Shown in pieces: positions 1-9,070 of a stretch of 64,000 nucleotides of DNA; position 1 is the stretch's first letter; the number at the start of each line of letters is the position of its first letter. Both the position numbers and the translations under genes were made by a program. Location: positions 592,868 to 656,867 of the forward strand of contig LT599019.1 of assembly GCA_900079685.1 (NCBI GenBank). Reading direction: 5' to 3'. The notes beneath the pieces were generated by a model, which was given only the letters and a program-made list of their open reading frames with translations, did no database searches and was not told where the DNA came from. The DNA comes from an uncultured delta proteobacterium (GTDB lineage: Bacteria; Desulfobacterota; Desulfovibrionia; Desulfovibrionales; Desulfovibrionaceae).

Positions 1-56
1 AACTTTGTCAACGGCCTCGAGCGCCCGCCGGGCCCGGCGAGCGCTCCTTTTTCCGG

Positions 57-1091
57 CTATATCGCGCCCGAAGCCTTTTTCTCCGCCACGAACGCCTTGT
101 AATAGGCGTAATTCTCTTTAACCAGCGCGGCGGGGTCAAGCTCATAAGGACAGCGGGAGGCGCAATCCCCGCAGTTGATACACTCGTCCGCCTTGGCGTT
201 TTTCGCCTGGGCTTCGGGAGTAATTTCTTTGCGCCAGACGGCGCGTTCCAGGAACAACCGCATGCGGGCGAGCATGGGAATGGGGATGCCGACCGGGCAC
301 GGCAGGCAATAGCCGCACCCGCGGCAGAAATTCTTGCCGAGCGCGTTCCGCTCTTCTTCCACCTGGGCCTGCATGGTTGCATCCCAGGCGGGCGGGTTGG
401 CTTCCAGGGCAAGGAACTCCTCAAGCTCTTCCATCCGCTGGATACCCCAGATGGGCACCACGTTCTCGAACCGGCGCATGAAGGCGTACGCCGCCGGAAT
501 ATGGCGCACGAGCCCGCCGGAAAGGGCTTTCATGGCGATAAACCCGATATCGAGGTCCTTGCACCGGCGGGCGAAATCCTGCTCTTTCAGCGAGGACAGG
601 AGACTGAACGGGTACTGGATCACTTCGTACAGGCCGGAATCCGCGGCTGCCTCCGCCCGCTCGATGCGGTGGTTCGTCAGCCCGATGTGGCGGATTTTGC
701 CCGCTTGCTTCGCGGCGAGCATGGCCTCGTACCGGCCTGTTCCGTCATCGGGCACGGGCACGGTGGACGGGTTGTGGATCTGGAGCACATCAATATAGTC
801 TGTCTTGAGCTTTGCAAGGCTGGTATCGATGTCCTTTGCCACTTCCGCGCCCGTTCCGCTCATGCTTTTGGTGGCGATGATGATGTTATCCCGCAGGCCG
901 GCGAAGGCCACGCCCATTTTTTCCTCGCTGTCCGAATAGACGTGGGCCGTATCGTAAAAGTTGACGCCCGCCTCAAGGGCGCGGCGCAAAATGCGGACCG
1001 CCTCGTCGAGGGAAATGCGCTGGATGGGCAATGCGCCGAAGCTGACGCCGGTGACCTGCAAACCGGTACTGCCGAGCCGGATGGTTCTCAT
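57..1091 (-). CDS. Aldo/keto reductase with C-terminal ferredoxin-like 4Fe-4S domain
   Basis: Protein of 344 residues. The N-terminal ~260 residues form an aldo/keto reductase barrel with the DTAHVY motif carrying the catalytic Tyr and an IHNP strand. The C-terminus has two cysteine clusters, CRGCGYCLPCP near residue 256 and CINCGDCASRCP near 303, which fit 4Fe-4S binding. Proteins with this layout are usually annotated as ferredoxin-linked or NADPH oxidoreductases of unknown substrate in anaerobes. The ATG is preceded by AAGGAG at good spacing. It is divergent from the radical SAM gene at 1326. The stop lies 57 bp from the window edge, next to a GC-rich palindrome. Family is firm; substrate is unknown. 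Confidence 0.9.
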   Translation of the reverse strand: MRTIRLGSTGLQVTGVSFGALPIQRISLDEAVRILRRALEAGVNFYDTAHVYSDSEEKMGVAFAGLRDNIIIATKSMSGTGAEVAKDIDTSLAKLKTDYIDVLQIHNPSTVPVPDDGTGRYEAMLAAKQAGKIRHIGLTNHRIERAEAAADSGLYEVIQYPFSLLSSLKEQDFARRCKDLDIGFIAMKALSGGLVRHIPAAYAFMRRFENVVPIWGIQRMEELEEFLALEANPPAWDATMQAQVEEERNALGKNFCRGCGYCLPCPVGIPIPMLARMRLFLERAVWRKEITPEAQAKNAKADECINCGDCASRCPYELDPAALVKENYAYYKAFVAEKKASGAI

Positions 1092-1325
1092 GAAAAGCTC
1101 CTTGCATTAGGCTGTTGCGGCGCCATACTACGCATTTTTCTCCCGGAGGCATACAAGAAAACCGATCCGGAACGGCGCAATGCGATTCCGGGCACACACA
1201 GTGAGCCACCGGCCCAAAGAGGTGTTTTGCATTTCTCGTCCGGGCGGGGTATACATCGCGTGCGCGCGCCGCATCCTCACGGGCTCTTGCGACCCGTACG
1301 AAGAAGACGCGCAAAGGAGACACGT

Positions 1326-2255
1326 ATGGCGCGGTACTACATGCCCGGCCCGGACGAGGGGCTGTTGCAAAAAATATTCACCTGGGCCAGGACCGGTAAG
1401 CGGTTCCGCCCGTCATTTCCCAGGGCGGTGGAATTCCAGACGCTCTCCACCTGTAACGCCACCTGCATATTTTGCCCGCATTCCCAGAGCCCCAAGGAAA
1501 TTCCCCACGGCCGCATGGACGATTCCCTGATCCACAAAATCATCGATGAATGCGCGAAACATATGGTCGGCCGCATCAGCCCCTACCTGACCAACGAGCC
1601 GCTGATGGACAAGCGCATGCCCGATATCCTGCGGGAAATCAAAAAGAAATGCGTCTTTCCGGTCAAGACCAAGATCAATACCAACGCGGGGCTCCTGACA
1701 GAGGATGTCGCGAAGAAACTTATCGAAGCCAAACTCGACCAGCTCTGGATCAGCGTCAACGGCTACTCCGAAGAAACATACCGTGAGTCCATGGGGCTGG
1801 ATTTTTCCCGGACCATGACGAACATCAACACGTTCCTGGATATGAAGAAAACCATGGGCGCCAAGCGGCCCAAGGTCATCGTCACGACCATCAGAACGAA
1901 ACTGGTGGAAAACGAACTGGAAAAAGCCAGGGAGTACTGGGCCGCGCGGGATGTGGACTTCCGCATCCACAGCCTCGACAACCGCAGCGGCGAGGAAGCG
2001 GCAAGCGCCCTCAGGCCGGAGGCGCGCAAACCCGCGCCCAAGCGCAATTGCGATCTTTTCCTCAAACAGGCTTATATCGTGGAGAACGGGGACATGATTA
2101 TCTGCTGCCACGACTGGCGGCAGACCGTCAAGGTGGGCAACGTCGCCAAAACGTCCATCAGCGAGGTCTGGAACTCGGACTATTTCAAAGGCCTGATCTA
2201 CGAATATTACAGCGAAAAATTCGACAACATCGAAATCTGCCGCAACTGCATGTAG
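1326..2255 (+). CDS. Radical SAM/SPASM domain protein
   Basis: 309 residues from the ATG at 1326, which has AAAGGAGA just upstream; the frame stays open far upstream but nothing supports an earlier start. CNATCIFC near residue 40 is the CxxxCxxC radical SAM cluster motif. A C-terminal region with NCDLF, ICCHDW and ICRNC resembles the SPASM auxiliary cluster domain, and the spacing from CCHDW to the VGN and SEVW motifs is typical of SPASM enzymes. Such proteins modify peptides or mature enzymes; no precursor peptide or partner is visible next to it, so the substrate is unknown. A hairpin terminator follows at 2288. Confidence 0.88.
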   Translation: MARYYMPGPDEGLLQKIFTWARTGKRFRPSFPRAVEFQTLSTCNATCIFCPHSQSPKEIPHGRMDDSLIHKIIDECAKHMVGRISPYLTNEPLMDKRMPDILREIKKKCVFPVKTKINTNAGLLTEDVAKKLIEAKLDQLWISVNGYSEETYRESMGLDFSRTMTNINTFLDMKKTMGAKRPKVIVTTIRTKLVENELEKAREYWAARDVDFRIHSLDNRSGEEAASALRPEARKPAPKRNCDLFLKQAYIVENGDMIICCHDWRQTVKVGNVAKTSISEVWNSDYFKGLIYEYYSEKFDNIEICRNCM

Positions 2256-2287
2256 CCCAACGCCAGGCCTCGGTATTGCTACCGAAA

Positions 2288-2323
2288 AGAACCGGGACCG
2301 CCACGCGGCCCCGGTTCTTTTTT
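2288..2323 (+). terminator. Rho-independent terminator after the radical SAM gene
   Basis: A perfect 9-bp stem (AGAACCGGG with CCCGGTTCT) around a 13-nt loop is followed directly by a run of T on the plus strand. It lies 33 bp after the stop codon of the radical SAM gene. Confidence 0.85.
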
Positions 2324-2336
2324 GACATATCTGCAA

Positions 2337-3287
2337 TTACGTGTTGTTCTGCTTCGCGGCCTGTTTGGTGGTCAGATCCACACACCGCCCGGCACGCAGC
2401 ACGTAACTGTCGCCCCGGTGCCCGAGAAGCGATTCCGCCAGCCTGCCGGTCTCCATGGCCCTGACCAGATCAACCCCCGTGTCCACGTTCATTTCGTGGA
2501 GCATGTGGATAAGATCTTCGGTGGCCACGTTGCCGCTGGCGTCCGGGATGAAGTTGCAGCCGCCGAACCCGGCGAACGCGCCGTCAAACACGGTGATGCC
2601 CGCCTGGAGCGCGGCCGTCGCGCAGGCAAGCGCCATGCCGCGGGTATTGTGCAGATGCAGCACCCAGGTTACCTGCGGGAAGGTTTTGCGCATATACCCG
2701 CCCAATTCATAGATATGGCGCGGGTTCGCCATGCCCGTGGCGTCGGACAGGGAAAGCTCGGTGATGCCGAGATCCAGGAACGCCCGGGTGATCTTCTCAA
2801 TCTGGGCGGCGGGGATCTTGCCTTCCCAGGCGCAGCCCCAGGCGGAGGAAAGCGCGCCGGAAATGGCGATGCCGTTCTTGGCCGCGAACTCCACGCACGG
2901 TTTGAACCCTTCCATCATCTGCAACGGCGTCTGGTTGAAATTGGCCATGCAGTGGGTTTCGCTGACGCTCACCGTGAGCTTGGCCTTGGTGATGCCCGCG
3001 TCATGGGCCCGCTCCAGCCCCTTGAGGTTTGGCACGAGCACGCGGTATTCCACGCCCTCCGCGCGCTTCATGGCCTTGGCCAGTTCCCCGGTGTTCGCCA
3101 TCTGCGGAACGGCTTTGGGGTGCACGAAGGAACCTATTTCAACGACCCTGATCCCGGATGCGACAACGGCATCCAGGAGCGCGAGTTTCTCTTCGACGCT
3201 CAGGATTTTTGTTTCGTTCTGGATGCCGTCCCGCAGCCCGACTTCGCAGATCGTCACCTTCGCAGGCCAAACCATCTTCCCTTCCAT
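2337..3287 (-). CDS. Hydroxymethylglutaryl-CoA lyase-like protein (HMGL family)
   Basis: 316 residues forming a single pyruvate-carboxyltransferase (HMGL-like) TIM barrel. Motifs include EVGLRDGIQN near residue 15 with the metal-binding Asp, HLHNTRG near 210 with the two metal-binding His, and GGCNFIPDASGNVATED near 247, the typical signature loop. Known relatives cleave 3-hydroxy-3-methylglutaryl-CoA or citramalyl-CoA type substrates to acetyl-CoA plus a keto acid. The gene starts 16 bp after a CaiB-type CoA-transferase, so the pair could activate a hydroxy diacid with CoA and then cleave it; that link is inference. GAGGA lies 8 nt before the ATG. Confidence 0.86.
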   Translation of the reverse strand: MEGKMVWPAKVTICEVGLRDGIQNETKILSVEEKLALLDAVVASGIRVVEIGSFVHPKAVPQMANTGELAKAMKRAEGVEYRVLVPNLKGLERAHDAGITKAKLTVSVSETHCMANFNQTPLQMMEGFKPCVEFAAKNGIAISGALSSAWGCAWEGKIPAAQIEKITRAFLDLGITELSLSDATGMANPRHIYELGGYMRKTFPQVTWVLHLHNTRGMALACATAALQAGITVFDGAFAGFGGCNFIPDASGNVATEDLIHMLHEMNVDTGVDLVRAMETGRLAESLLGHRGDSYVLRAGRCVDLTTKQAAKQNNT

Positions 3288-3303
3288 AGCAATGTCCTCG
3301 CGG

Positions 3304-4497
3304 TTAAATAATGCCTTCTTCCCGGAGCTTCGCTATCTCTTCCTTGCCCATGCCCAGGAGCGTGCCGAACACGTCCTCGTTGTAGGCCCCCAAACCCGCT
3401 CCCGCCCACTTGATCGCGCCGGGCGTTTTGGAAAGGATGGGGGTCACGCTCGGCATGCGGATCGTGCCCAGTTCCGGGTGTTCGATTTCCACGATATTTT
3501 TCCTGGCCGCGTAGTGCGGGTCCGCGAAAATATCTTCCATGGTGTACACAAGGTTGACGGGCGCGCCATATTCGTCGAGGTGCTTTTTGATATACTCCCA
3601 GTCGTGTTCCCTGAACCAGTTGATGACGACCTCGTCCACCAGATCGCTGTGCTTCACCCGCTGGCCGTTGGTGCAAAAACGCGGGTCCGCGACCATGTCT
3701 TCCCGGCCGATGGCTTTGGCGAGATACTCGAACGTTTTGTCCGTGCTGCAAACCAGCACGGCCCACTTGCCGTCGCGGGTCTGATACGTGCCGGAGGGGC
3801 TGGCGGAACCGGCGATGGTCGGCGCACGGTCCCTGTTTTCACCCGTTTTGTCAAAATAGCCGATGTTGCCCTCAAGCCAGCGGAACAACCCTTCGTACAG
3901 ACTGACGTCCGCTTCCTGGCCCCCGCCCTTCTTCACGTCGCGGTAGTACAGGCACATCAAGGCCGCGTAAGCGCCGTAGAGCCCGGCCACATAGTCGGCC
4001 AGCGATATCGGGGGGCTGACCGGCGGGCTGTCCGGAAAACCGCTGAGCGCGGTGTACCCGGAAAAGGCCGTGGCCGGCGTGCCGAACCCGGCGAGTTTGG
4101 CGTAGGGACCTGTCTGGCCGTAGCCTGTGACGCGGATCAGAATGATCCCGGGATTGTGTTTTTTCAGCGTTTCGTAGTCCAGACCCCATTTATCGAACGT
4201 GCCGGTACGGAAATTTTCAAAAATGATGTCACTCTTCTCGACCAGCTTGAGGAAGATATTTTTGCCCTCCTCCCGGCGTAAATCCAGCGTGACGGTTTTC
4301 TTGTTGCGCGAAAACGTCGGCCAACGCACGGACTTCCCTTCCCAAAGGGGCCCCATGGCGCGCCCGGTATCGCCCTTGCCGGGCATTTCCACTTTGATGA
4401 CCTCGGCGCCGAAGTCGCCGAGCATGGCCGCGCCGAACGGCGCAGCGATAACAGCCGACGCGTCGAGAACGCGCACGCCTTCCAAGGGTCCCGCCAT
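3304..4497 (-). CDS. CaiB/BaiF family (class III) CoA-transferase
   Basis: 397 residues from the ATG at 4497, chosen because GGGAGAAAATC precedes it and MAGPLEGVRVLD is the standard family start; the open frame upstream is not needed. LEGVRVLD, GAEVIKVE, NKKTVTLDL and a TGYGQTGPYA segment are all family hallmarks. The Asp in SLADYVAG (about residue 168) matches the catalytic Asp that forms the acyl anhydride. Class III enzymes move CoA between carboxylic acids. It is upstream of, and probably co-transcribed with, the HMG-CoA-lyase-like gene, which suggests a CoA-dependent hydroxy acid cleavage route. Exact substrate unknown. Confidence 0.9.
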   Translation of the reverse strand: MAGPLEGVRVLDASAVIAAPFGAAMLGDFGAEVIKVEMPGKGDTGRAMGPLWEGKSVRWPTFSRNKKTVTLDLRREEGKNIFLKLVEKSDIIFENFRTGTFDKWGLDYETLKKHNPGIILIRVTGYGQTGPYAKLAGFGTPATAFSGYTALSGFPDSPPVSPPISLADYVAGLYGAYAALMCLYYRDVKKGGGQEADVSLYEGLFRWLEGNIGYFDKTGENRDRAPTIAGSASPSGTYQTRDGKWAVLVCSTDKTFEYLAKAIGREDMVADPRFCTNGQRVKHSDLVDEVVINWFREHDWEYIKKHLDEYGAPVNLVYTMEDIFADPHYAARKNIVEIEHPELGTIRMPSVTPILSKTPGAIKWAGAGLGAYNEDVFGTLLGMGKEEIAKLREEGII

Positions 4498-4729
4498 GAT
4501 TTTCTCCCGTGGTCCGGCAGCGCGCCGCGTATTCCAAAACCGCGCGCCGCCTGTAAAGGGTTTCGTATGTAAGGTGCCGGAACACATCGCCACGTTCAAT
4601 GGCACCGTAAGCCAAGCATAAGATATGCCAGTTTTACAACGTGGGAGGGATTGCACCACTTTAGATACAATAATTTGAAATAACTATATAAAATAAAAAT
4701 GAGAGACATATGCCGTTTGCCGCCGGCAA
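4498..4729. other. Intergenic region upstream of the CoA-transferase
   Basis: No coding sequence is supported here. The stretch from about 4615 to 4705 is AT-rich against the GC-rich background and probably holds the promoter of the CoA-transferase and lyase pair, but I could not choose a convincing -35/-10 pair. Confidence 0.4.
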
Positions 4730-4789
4730 CAGAAAAGCCCCATGATGCAACACGTAAACCGCATATTGTTGCATAATGGGGCTTTTCTG
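4730..4789. terminator. Strong hairpin, likely bidirectional terminator
   Basis: A 14-bp perfect outer stem (4730-4743 with 4776-4789) continues into an 8-bp inner stem (4745-4752 with 4767-4774) around a 14-nt loop. It lies 47 bp after the stop of the minus-strand gene at 4837 and is flanked by short A/T runs inside the stem arms (AAAA and TTTT). Confidence 0.65.
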
Positions 4790-4836
4790 TGCGCTGCTAC
4801 CGGGCACAGACCCGCCGGAAAACCGCAACCTCCGGC

Positions 4837-5112
4837 TCAGCCGGTCTTCTTCGCCAGAACGGTATTTATCCGTTTCAGCTCGCCGTCAAGCTCCATAGCG
4901 GTTGCCAATTTACGCGCAGAAGCAAGGGCGGGTTTGGAGATCGGCTCGGTTTTCTCCGCAAGGAAGTCCACCAGGGCTTCCATGGCTGCATCAAATTCGT
5001 TCCCGTTGATGTACTCTTCAATCTCCCGGCGCTCCGAAGCGCTGAGATTGGCCTTCACCTGGCCCAGCAACTGGCGCAGCGGCTTCTCCAGTTCATCCCA
5101 ATTGTCACTCAT
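4837..5112 (-). CDS. Small acidic helical protein, possibly MafI-like immunity protein
   Basis: 91 residues, soluble, predicted all-helical and Glu-rich. The block EYINGNEFDAAMEALVDFL followed by an acidic segment and PIS resembles small MafI-type immunity proteins, which share an E-Y-x-x-x-x-E-x-x-x-A-x-E-x-L pattern; this likeness is by eye. GGGAGGAAAGA precedes the ATG, so it is probably translated. No toxin gene lies beside it; neighbours are the terminator at 4730 and the r-protein cluster. It may simply be a conserved protein of unknown function. Confidence 0.55.
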   Translation of the reverse strand: MSDNWDELEKPLRQLLGQVKANLSASERREIEEYINGNEFDAAMEALVDFLAEKTEPISKPALASARKLATAMELDGELKRINTVLAKKTG

Positions 5113-5291
5113 TCTTTCCTCCCTACGGCGTATTTGATGCCGAGACCTATAGTATAGCGCAATAAACCTACAATATGAAGAGGCAAGAGGGGATTAATTT
5201 ACCCTATAAGGTAATCGATCATGCCAGGCGTAAAGCGATTTTCGCCCCCCCTGTCCCTATCCGCCTTGCAAGCGGGCATACTTTGCATAAA

Positions 5292-5327
5292 ACGCAGCAG
5301 CCCGGTTCAAAAAAACCGGGCTGCTGC
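5292..5327 (-). terminator. Terminator of the alpha operon (after rplQ)
   Basis: Perfect 14-bp stem (5294-5307 with 5314-5327) around a 6-nt loop, followed on the minus strand by GTTTTATG. It lies 19 bp after the rplQ stop codon and closes the r-protein supercluster. Confidence 0.8.
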
Positions 5328-5346
5328 AGTAAGACAAGAGCGGCTT

Positions 5347-5919
5347 TTATTCGCCGCCGATTTTCATCTTTTTGGGAGCGGAGGCCTTGGGAGCGGCTTT
5401 GGGAGCTCTGGCAGCCTTGGGAGCGGCGGCCTTGGTGGCACGCGGCTTGGCAGGAGCCTTGGACTTTTTCGCGTCCTCGGCGCCCTCTTCCTTCGGCTTC
5501 GCGGCTTTGGGCTTGGCAACCTTCTTGGGTTTGGCGTCAGCCGCGTCGGCCGGAGCGGGCGTTTCTTTCAAGAGTTCGATCACGGCCATGGGGGCCGCAT
5601 CGCCCTTGCGGGGAAGCGCAAGCTTGGAGATGCGCGTAAAGCCGCCGGGAATGCCGGCATACGCGGGCGCGATGTCGTCAAAAAGACGCTTCACAAGTTT
5701 GTGGCAACCCAGCACGCGGTACGCCTGGCGGCGGGCATGCAGGTCGTTTTGCAGGCCAAGGGTGATCAGGGGTTCAACAACACCGCGGATCTCTTTGGCT
5801 TTTGCTTCAGTAGTCGTAATGCGTCCGTAGGTCAAAAGGGCTTTTGCCATGTTACGGAACAGCGCTTTGCGGTGAGCGGGAGTCCGGCTCAGTTTGCGCC
5901 CGGAATTTCTATGCCTCAT
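5347..5919 (-). CDS. rplQ: 50S ribosomal protein L17 with Ala/Lys-rich C-terminal tail
   Basis: 190 residues. The first ~120 are a normal L17: [24 protein letters not shown], the [14 protein letters not shown] segment and a GGFTRI segment. From about residue 125 to the end there is a low-complexity tail of Ala, Lys and Pro with [10 protein letters not shown] and AAPKAAR repeats that is absent from most L17 proteins, which end near 120-130 residues. The start overlaps the rpoA stop by 11 nt, so translation is probably coupled. The tail is likely disordered and RNA-binding; I infer no extra function. Confidence 0.97.
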   Translation of the reverse strand: MRHRNSGRKLSRTPAHRKALFRNMAKALLTYGRITTTEAKAKEIRGVVEPLITLGLQNDLHARRQAYRVLGCHKLVKRLFDDIAPAYAGIPGGFTRISKLALPRKGDAAPMAVIELLKETPAPADAADAKPKKVAKPKAAKPKEEGAEDAKKSKAPAKPRATKAAAPKAARAPKAAPKASAPKKMKIGGE

Positions 5920-6958
5920 TTTGCTGCTTCCCCTTCCATTCCTGATATTTCTTTTCGAAATTATCGATCTTCATGCCGAAATCAAGTTTCATCTCGCCCA
6001 GCACCTTGCGGATTTCATCAAGGGACTTGCGGCCGAAGTTCTTGGTTTTGAGCATTTCGCCTTCGGTCTTCTGCACCAGCTCGCCCACGAGGTCAATATT
6101 GGCGCTCTTCAGGCAGTTGGTTGCGCGAACGGAAAGCTCCAGTTCGTCAATGGACTTGAACACGTTCTCGTTGAGGTCGGAAAGGCCGGAACTTGCGCCC
6201 TGGCCCGCGCCCGCGATGCGTTCGTCAAAGTTGATGAATACGGAAATCTGGTCCTTGAGGATCTTCGCGGAATACGCGATAGCGTCCTCGGGGGTAACAG
6301 ACCCGTCGGTCCATACTTCCAGAATGAGCTTGTCGTAGTTCGTCATCTGGCCGACGCGGGCCTGTTCCACGGAATAGGCTACCTTGCGGATCGGCGAGAA
6401 GCTCGCATCAAGGGTAATCAGGCCGATTTCCTCGGCAAGACCTTCGTGCATGTCCGCCGGGACATAGCTTTTGCCCATGCGCGCTTCGAGTTCGATGGAA
6501 AGCTCAATATCCTCAGTCATCGTGAACAGCGGCAGCTCGGGGTTGAGCACCTGCACGTTCTGGTTGACCGCTATCTGCCCGGCCGTGACAAGGCCTTTGC
6601 CTTTCACGTCGAGCGCCAGGCGCTGCGGCTCGTCCGTATCCATGGCGAGGCGCACCTGTTTCAAATTCAGCACCACGTTGGTGACGTCCTCAAGGACGCC
6701 GGGAATGGTGGTAAACTCATGCTGCACGCCGGAAATCTTCACAGCGACCAGGGCAGCGCCCTGGAGCGAGGCAAGCAGCACGCGGCGCAGGGCGTTGCCA
6801 AGCGTTGTCGCGTAACCGCGTTCCAGCGGTTCGCAGACAAACTTGCCATACTGGGTGTCGCCGGGCTCGGAATCGCGAACGATCTGTTCCGGCTTGACCA
6901 GTTCACACCAGTTGCGGGCGTTAATTAGTCTGTCGCCTTGTTTTTTGAGCATGCTCAT
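5909..6958 (-). CDS. rpoA: DNA-directed RNA polymerase subunit alpha
   Basis: 349 residues from the ATG at 6958 ([10 protein letters not shown]), chosen because AAGGAAG stands 5 nt upstream; the frame remains open a further 10 codons. The N-terminal dimerisation domain contains [24 protein letters not shown], the alpha signature. The C-terminal domain has the [15 protein letters not shown] and [15 protein letters not shown] motifs used for UP-element and activator contact. Followed directly by rplQ with overlap. In related genomes rpsD precedes this gene; here a 186-bp spacer with a terminator-like hairpin separates it from rpsK. Confidence 0.98.
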   Translation of the reverse strand: MSMLKKQGDRLINARNWCELVKPEQIVRDSEPGDTQYGKFVCEPLERGYATTLGNALRRVLLASLQGAALVAVKISGVQHEFTTIPGVLEDVTNVVLNLKQVRLAMDTDEPQRLALDVKGKGLVTAGQIAVNQNVQVLNPELPLFTMTEDIELSIELEARMGKSYVPADMHEGLAEEIGLITLDASFSPIRKVAYSVEQARVGQMTNYDKLILEVWTDGSVTPEDAIAYSAKILKDQISVFINFDERIAGAGQGASSGLSDLNENVFKSIDELELSVRATNCLKSANIDLVGELVQKTEGEMLKTKNFGRKSLDEIRKVLGEMKLDFGMKIDNFEKKYQEWKGKQQNEA

Positions 6959-7093
6959 ATCCGCTTCCTTGAAGGCATGAGGGTTCACGCCAAAGGCGCA
7001 TCCGGAAGACTGCGCCTGTTATGTATCATCCAGCCGGTAACGGTTCCGTAAAAACCGCGTCCGGGCTTGCTGCCATGCAGCGGCCGCACCCCG

Positions 7094-7133
7094 AAAAAGG
7101 AAGGCCCCGCACCATGGCGGGCCGCCTTTCCTG
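7094..7133 (-). terminator. Terminator-like hairpin between rpsK and rpoA
   Basis: On the minus strand GGAAAGGCGGCCCGC pairs with GCGGGGCCTTCC, with small bulges, and is followed by TTTTTC. It sits 11 bp after the rpsK stop, where rpsD would be expected. It may attenuate transcription into rpoA. Confidence 0.55.
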
Positions 7134-7144
7134 CTTTTCCGCGA

Positions 7145-7534
7145 TTAGACCCGGCGCCGCTTGGGCGGGCGGCATCCGTTATGCGGAATGGGGGTAACGT
7201 CCCGGATGAAAGCCACGCGGAAACCGGCCTGGTTCACGGCACGCATGGCGGACTCACGGCCGGTGCCGGGACCCTGCACATAAATGCCGACGGTGCGCAT
7301 GCCGTTTTCCTGTGCGCGGCGGGCAGCCTGCTCGGCGGCAACCTGTGCGGCAAAGGGCGTCGACTTACGCGAGCCCTTGAAGCCGGCCTGGCCGGCGGAA
7401 GCCCAGGAGACCGCGTTACCGCGGGTATCGGTAAAGGTGATGATCGTATTGTTGAAGGAGGCCTGAATATGCACCAGCCCCACAGGAACGTTTTTCTTCT
7501 CGCGTTTCTTAACAGCACGTTTGGCTTTAGCCAT
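7145..7534 (-). CDS. rpsK: 30S ribosomal protein S11
   Basis: 129 residues from the ATG at 7534 ([14 protein letters not shown]), the standard start. [24 protein letters not shown] and the C-terminal [18 protein letters not shown] are diagnostic of S11, which lines the platform of the small subunit near the mRNA exit. It lies 87 bp downstream of rpsM. Confidence 0.98.
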   Translation of the reverse strand: MAKAKRAVKKREKKNVPVGLVHIQASFNNTIITFTDTRGNAVSWASAGQAGFKGSRKSTPFAAQVAAEQAARRAQENGMRTVGIYVQGPGTGRESAMRAVNQAGFRVAFIRDVTPIPHNGCRPPKRRRV

Positions 7535-7621
7535 TGTCACACTCTCGCTTGAATGGTTTCTCGGGTCCCGCGTGTGCGGCCGCCCCACGCAATACGGCGG
7601 GCGCGGCAATCACCACGGAGA

Positions 7622-7990
7622 CTATTTTTTCTTGGGCGTCGCGCCTCTGCGCGGGCCTTTGCGGGTGCGCGCGTTGGTATGCGTGCGCTGCCCATGCACC
7701 GGCAGGCCCTTTCTGTGCCTGAGGCCACGGTAGCAGCCGATATCCATAAGCCGCTTGATGTTGCCGGCGACTTCACGACGGAGATCGCCTTCAACTTTAT
7801 GATTTTGTTCGAGTTCTTTACGGATCTCATTGATCTCGTCGGCGGAAAGGTCGTCGATGCCGCGCGTCCAATCAACGCCGGTCACGTCAAGAATCTTCAG
7901 CGCGGTAGCCCGGCCGACGCCATAAATATACGTCAGGGCGATATCCGCGCGCTTGCCTCTGGGCAGGTCAACTCCAGCGATTCTGGCCAC
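7622..7990 (-). CDS. rpsM: 30S ribosomal protein S13
   Basis: 122 residues starting [19 protein letters not shown]. The helix-two-turn-helix segment and the basic tail [20 protein letters not shown] are typical of S13, which sits in the head of the 30S subunit and contacts the P-site tRNA. The start codon is GTG, with AGGAGTTACAC upstream. It follows rpmJ by 18 bp. Confidence 0.98.
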   Translation of the reverse strand: MARIAGVDLPRGKRADIALTYIYGVGRATALKILDVTGVDWTRGIDDLSADEINEIRKELEQNHKVEGDLRREVAGNIKRLMDIGCYRGLRHRKGLPVHGQRTHTNARTRKGPRRGATPKKK

Positions 7991-8008
7991 GTGTAACTCC
8001 TGGTTCGC

Positions 8009-8122
8009 TTAGCCCTGGCGCTGCTTATGCCGGGGGTTTTCGCAGATTACCCGCAAGACGCCAAAGCGACGGATCACTTTGCATTTCGGGCACAATTTCT
8101 TAACGGAAGGCCTGACTTTCAT
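8009..8122 (-). CDS. rpmJ: 50S ribosomal protein L36
   Basis: 37 residues starting [15 protein letters not shown] and ending [10 protein letters not shown]. The CPKC pair together with the later Cys and His form the zinc site of the C-type L36. It lies in its usual place between map and rpsM. GAGGGAGTAGACC precedes the ATG. Confidence 0.96.
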   Translation of the reverse strand: MKVRPSVKKLCPKCKVIRRFGVLRVICENPRHKQRQG

Positions 8123-8294
8123 GGTCTACTCCCTCTCCATATACTCTATGCCTGAACGTCAGGCTGATAATGCCGGCATATCCGGCTGCAATGCATCTGT
8201 TCGAAACCCTGGAATTATCGCGATTTTTTCGCAAAACTCCAGATTTGAGCACAGCACTATAGCGCCGAAGATAATCATCGTCAAGCGATGATTA
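8123..8294 (-). promoter_or_regulatory. Spacer between map and rpmJ with a perfect 11-bp palindromic hairpin
   Basis: Positions 8270-8280 pair perfectly with 8286-8296 around a 5-nt loop, and the hairpin overlaps the map stop codon. No T-run follows on the minus strand, so it is not a standard terminator; it may stabilise the mRNA end or act as an operator. The rest of the spacer is AT-rich, and rpmJ-rpsM-rpsK may have their own promoter here, though I could not fix one. Confidence 0.45.
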
Positions 8295-9062
8295 TCACGG
8301 AAGGCTTAATATCTGCGGGCCGTCGTGAGCCACGACGACCGTATGCTCAAAATGGGCGGACATGCCGCCGTCGCGCATCACCGCGGTCCAGCCGTCATCC
8401 TGGATCGCAACCTCGTAAGAGCCGGTCGCGACCATGGGTTCAATGGCGAGCACCATGCCTTCCTGCAAGGGAAGGTCCGGCAGGCCCGGGGCGAAGTAGT
8501 TCGGTATTTCCGGCTTCTCATGCAGGTGACGGCCGATGCCGTGCCCCACAAACCGCCGGATAACCGAAAAACCGTGCGCCTCAACATGCCGCTGCACGGC
8601 AATGCCGATATCGTTCAGGTTATTGCCCACGCGCGCAGCCGCTATCCCCTTGGACAATGATTCGCGCGTCACGTCCATGAGTTTTTGCGTCTGCTCGGAC
8701 ACGGCGCCCACCCCGACAGTGCGGGCCGAGTCGCCGTGAAAGCCGTCGAGGATGACGCCGAAGTCGAAACTGACGATGTCCCCCTCGTTGACCACACGTT
8801 TGTCCGAGGGAAACCCGTGCACGACTTCCTCGTTCACCGAGCAACACAGGGCAAACGGGAAATCCAAGTATCCCAGGAACGAAGGCGTAACCTTATGCCG
8901 CGCGCAAAAGTCGCGGGCTATTTCTTCAAAGAGCATGGTTGTGACGCCAGGGCGCACTGCGGCTTCCATTTCGTTCAGAGCCACGGCAACCAAACGGTTT
9001 GCCTCGCGCATCACAGCTATTTCGTTGGCGTTTTTCAAAAAAACGCCGCGGTATTTCTTCAC
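8295..9062 (-). CDS. map: Methionine aminopeptidase, type I
   Basis: 255 residues. The metal ligands of type I enzymes are visible: Asp in FDFGVILDG, Asp in GDSARTVG, His in FVGHGIGRHLHEKP, Glu in AIEPMVATGS and the last Glu in SAHFEHTV. It removes the initiator Met from nascent proteins in the cytoplasm. It starts 8 bp after secY with a GTG codon (MKKYRGVFLKN); the ribosome-binding site is weak, which suggests coupling to secY. Confidence 0.97.
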   Translation of the reverse strand: MKKYRGVFLKNANEIAVMREANRLVAVALNEMEAAVRPGVTTMLFEEIARDFCARHKVTPSFLGYLDFPFALCCSVNEEVVHGFPSDKRVVNEGDIVSFDFGVILDGFHGDSARTVGVGAVSEQTQKLMDVTRESLSKGIAAARVGNNLNDIGIAVQRHVEAHGFSVIRRFVGHGIGRHLHEKPEIPNYFAPGLPDLPLQEGMVLAIEPMVATGSYEVAIQDDGWTAVMRDGGMSAHFEHTVVVAHDGPQILSLP

Positions 9063-9070
9063 CGGAGTAC

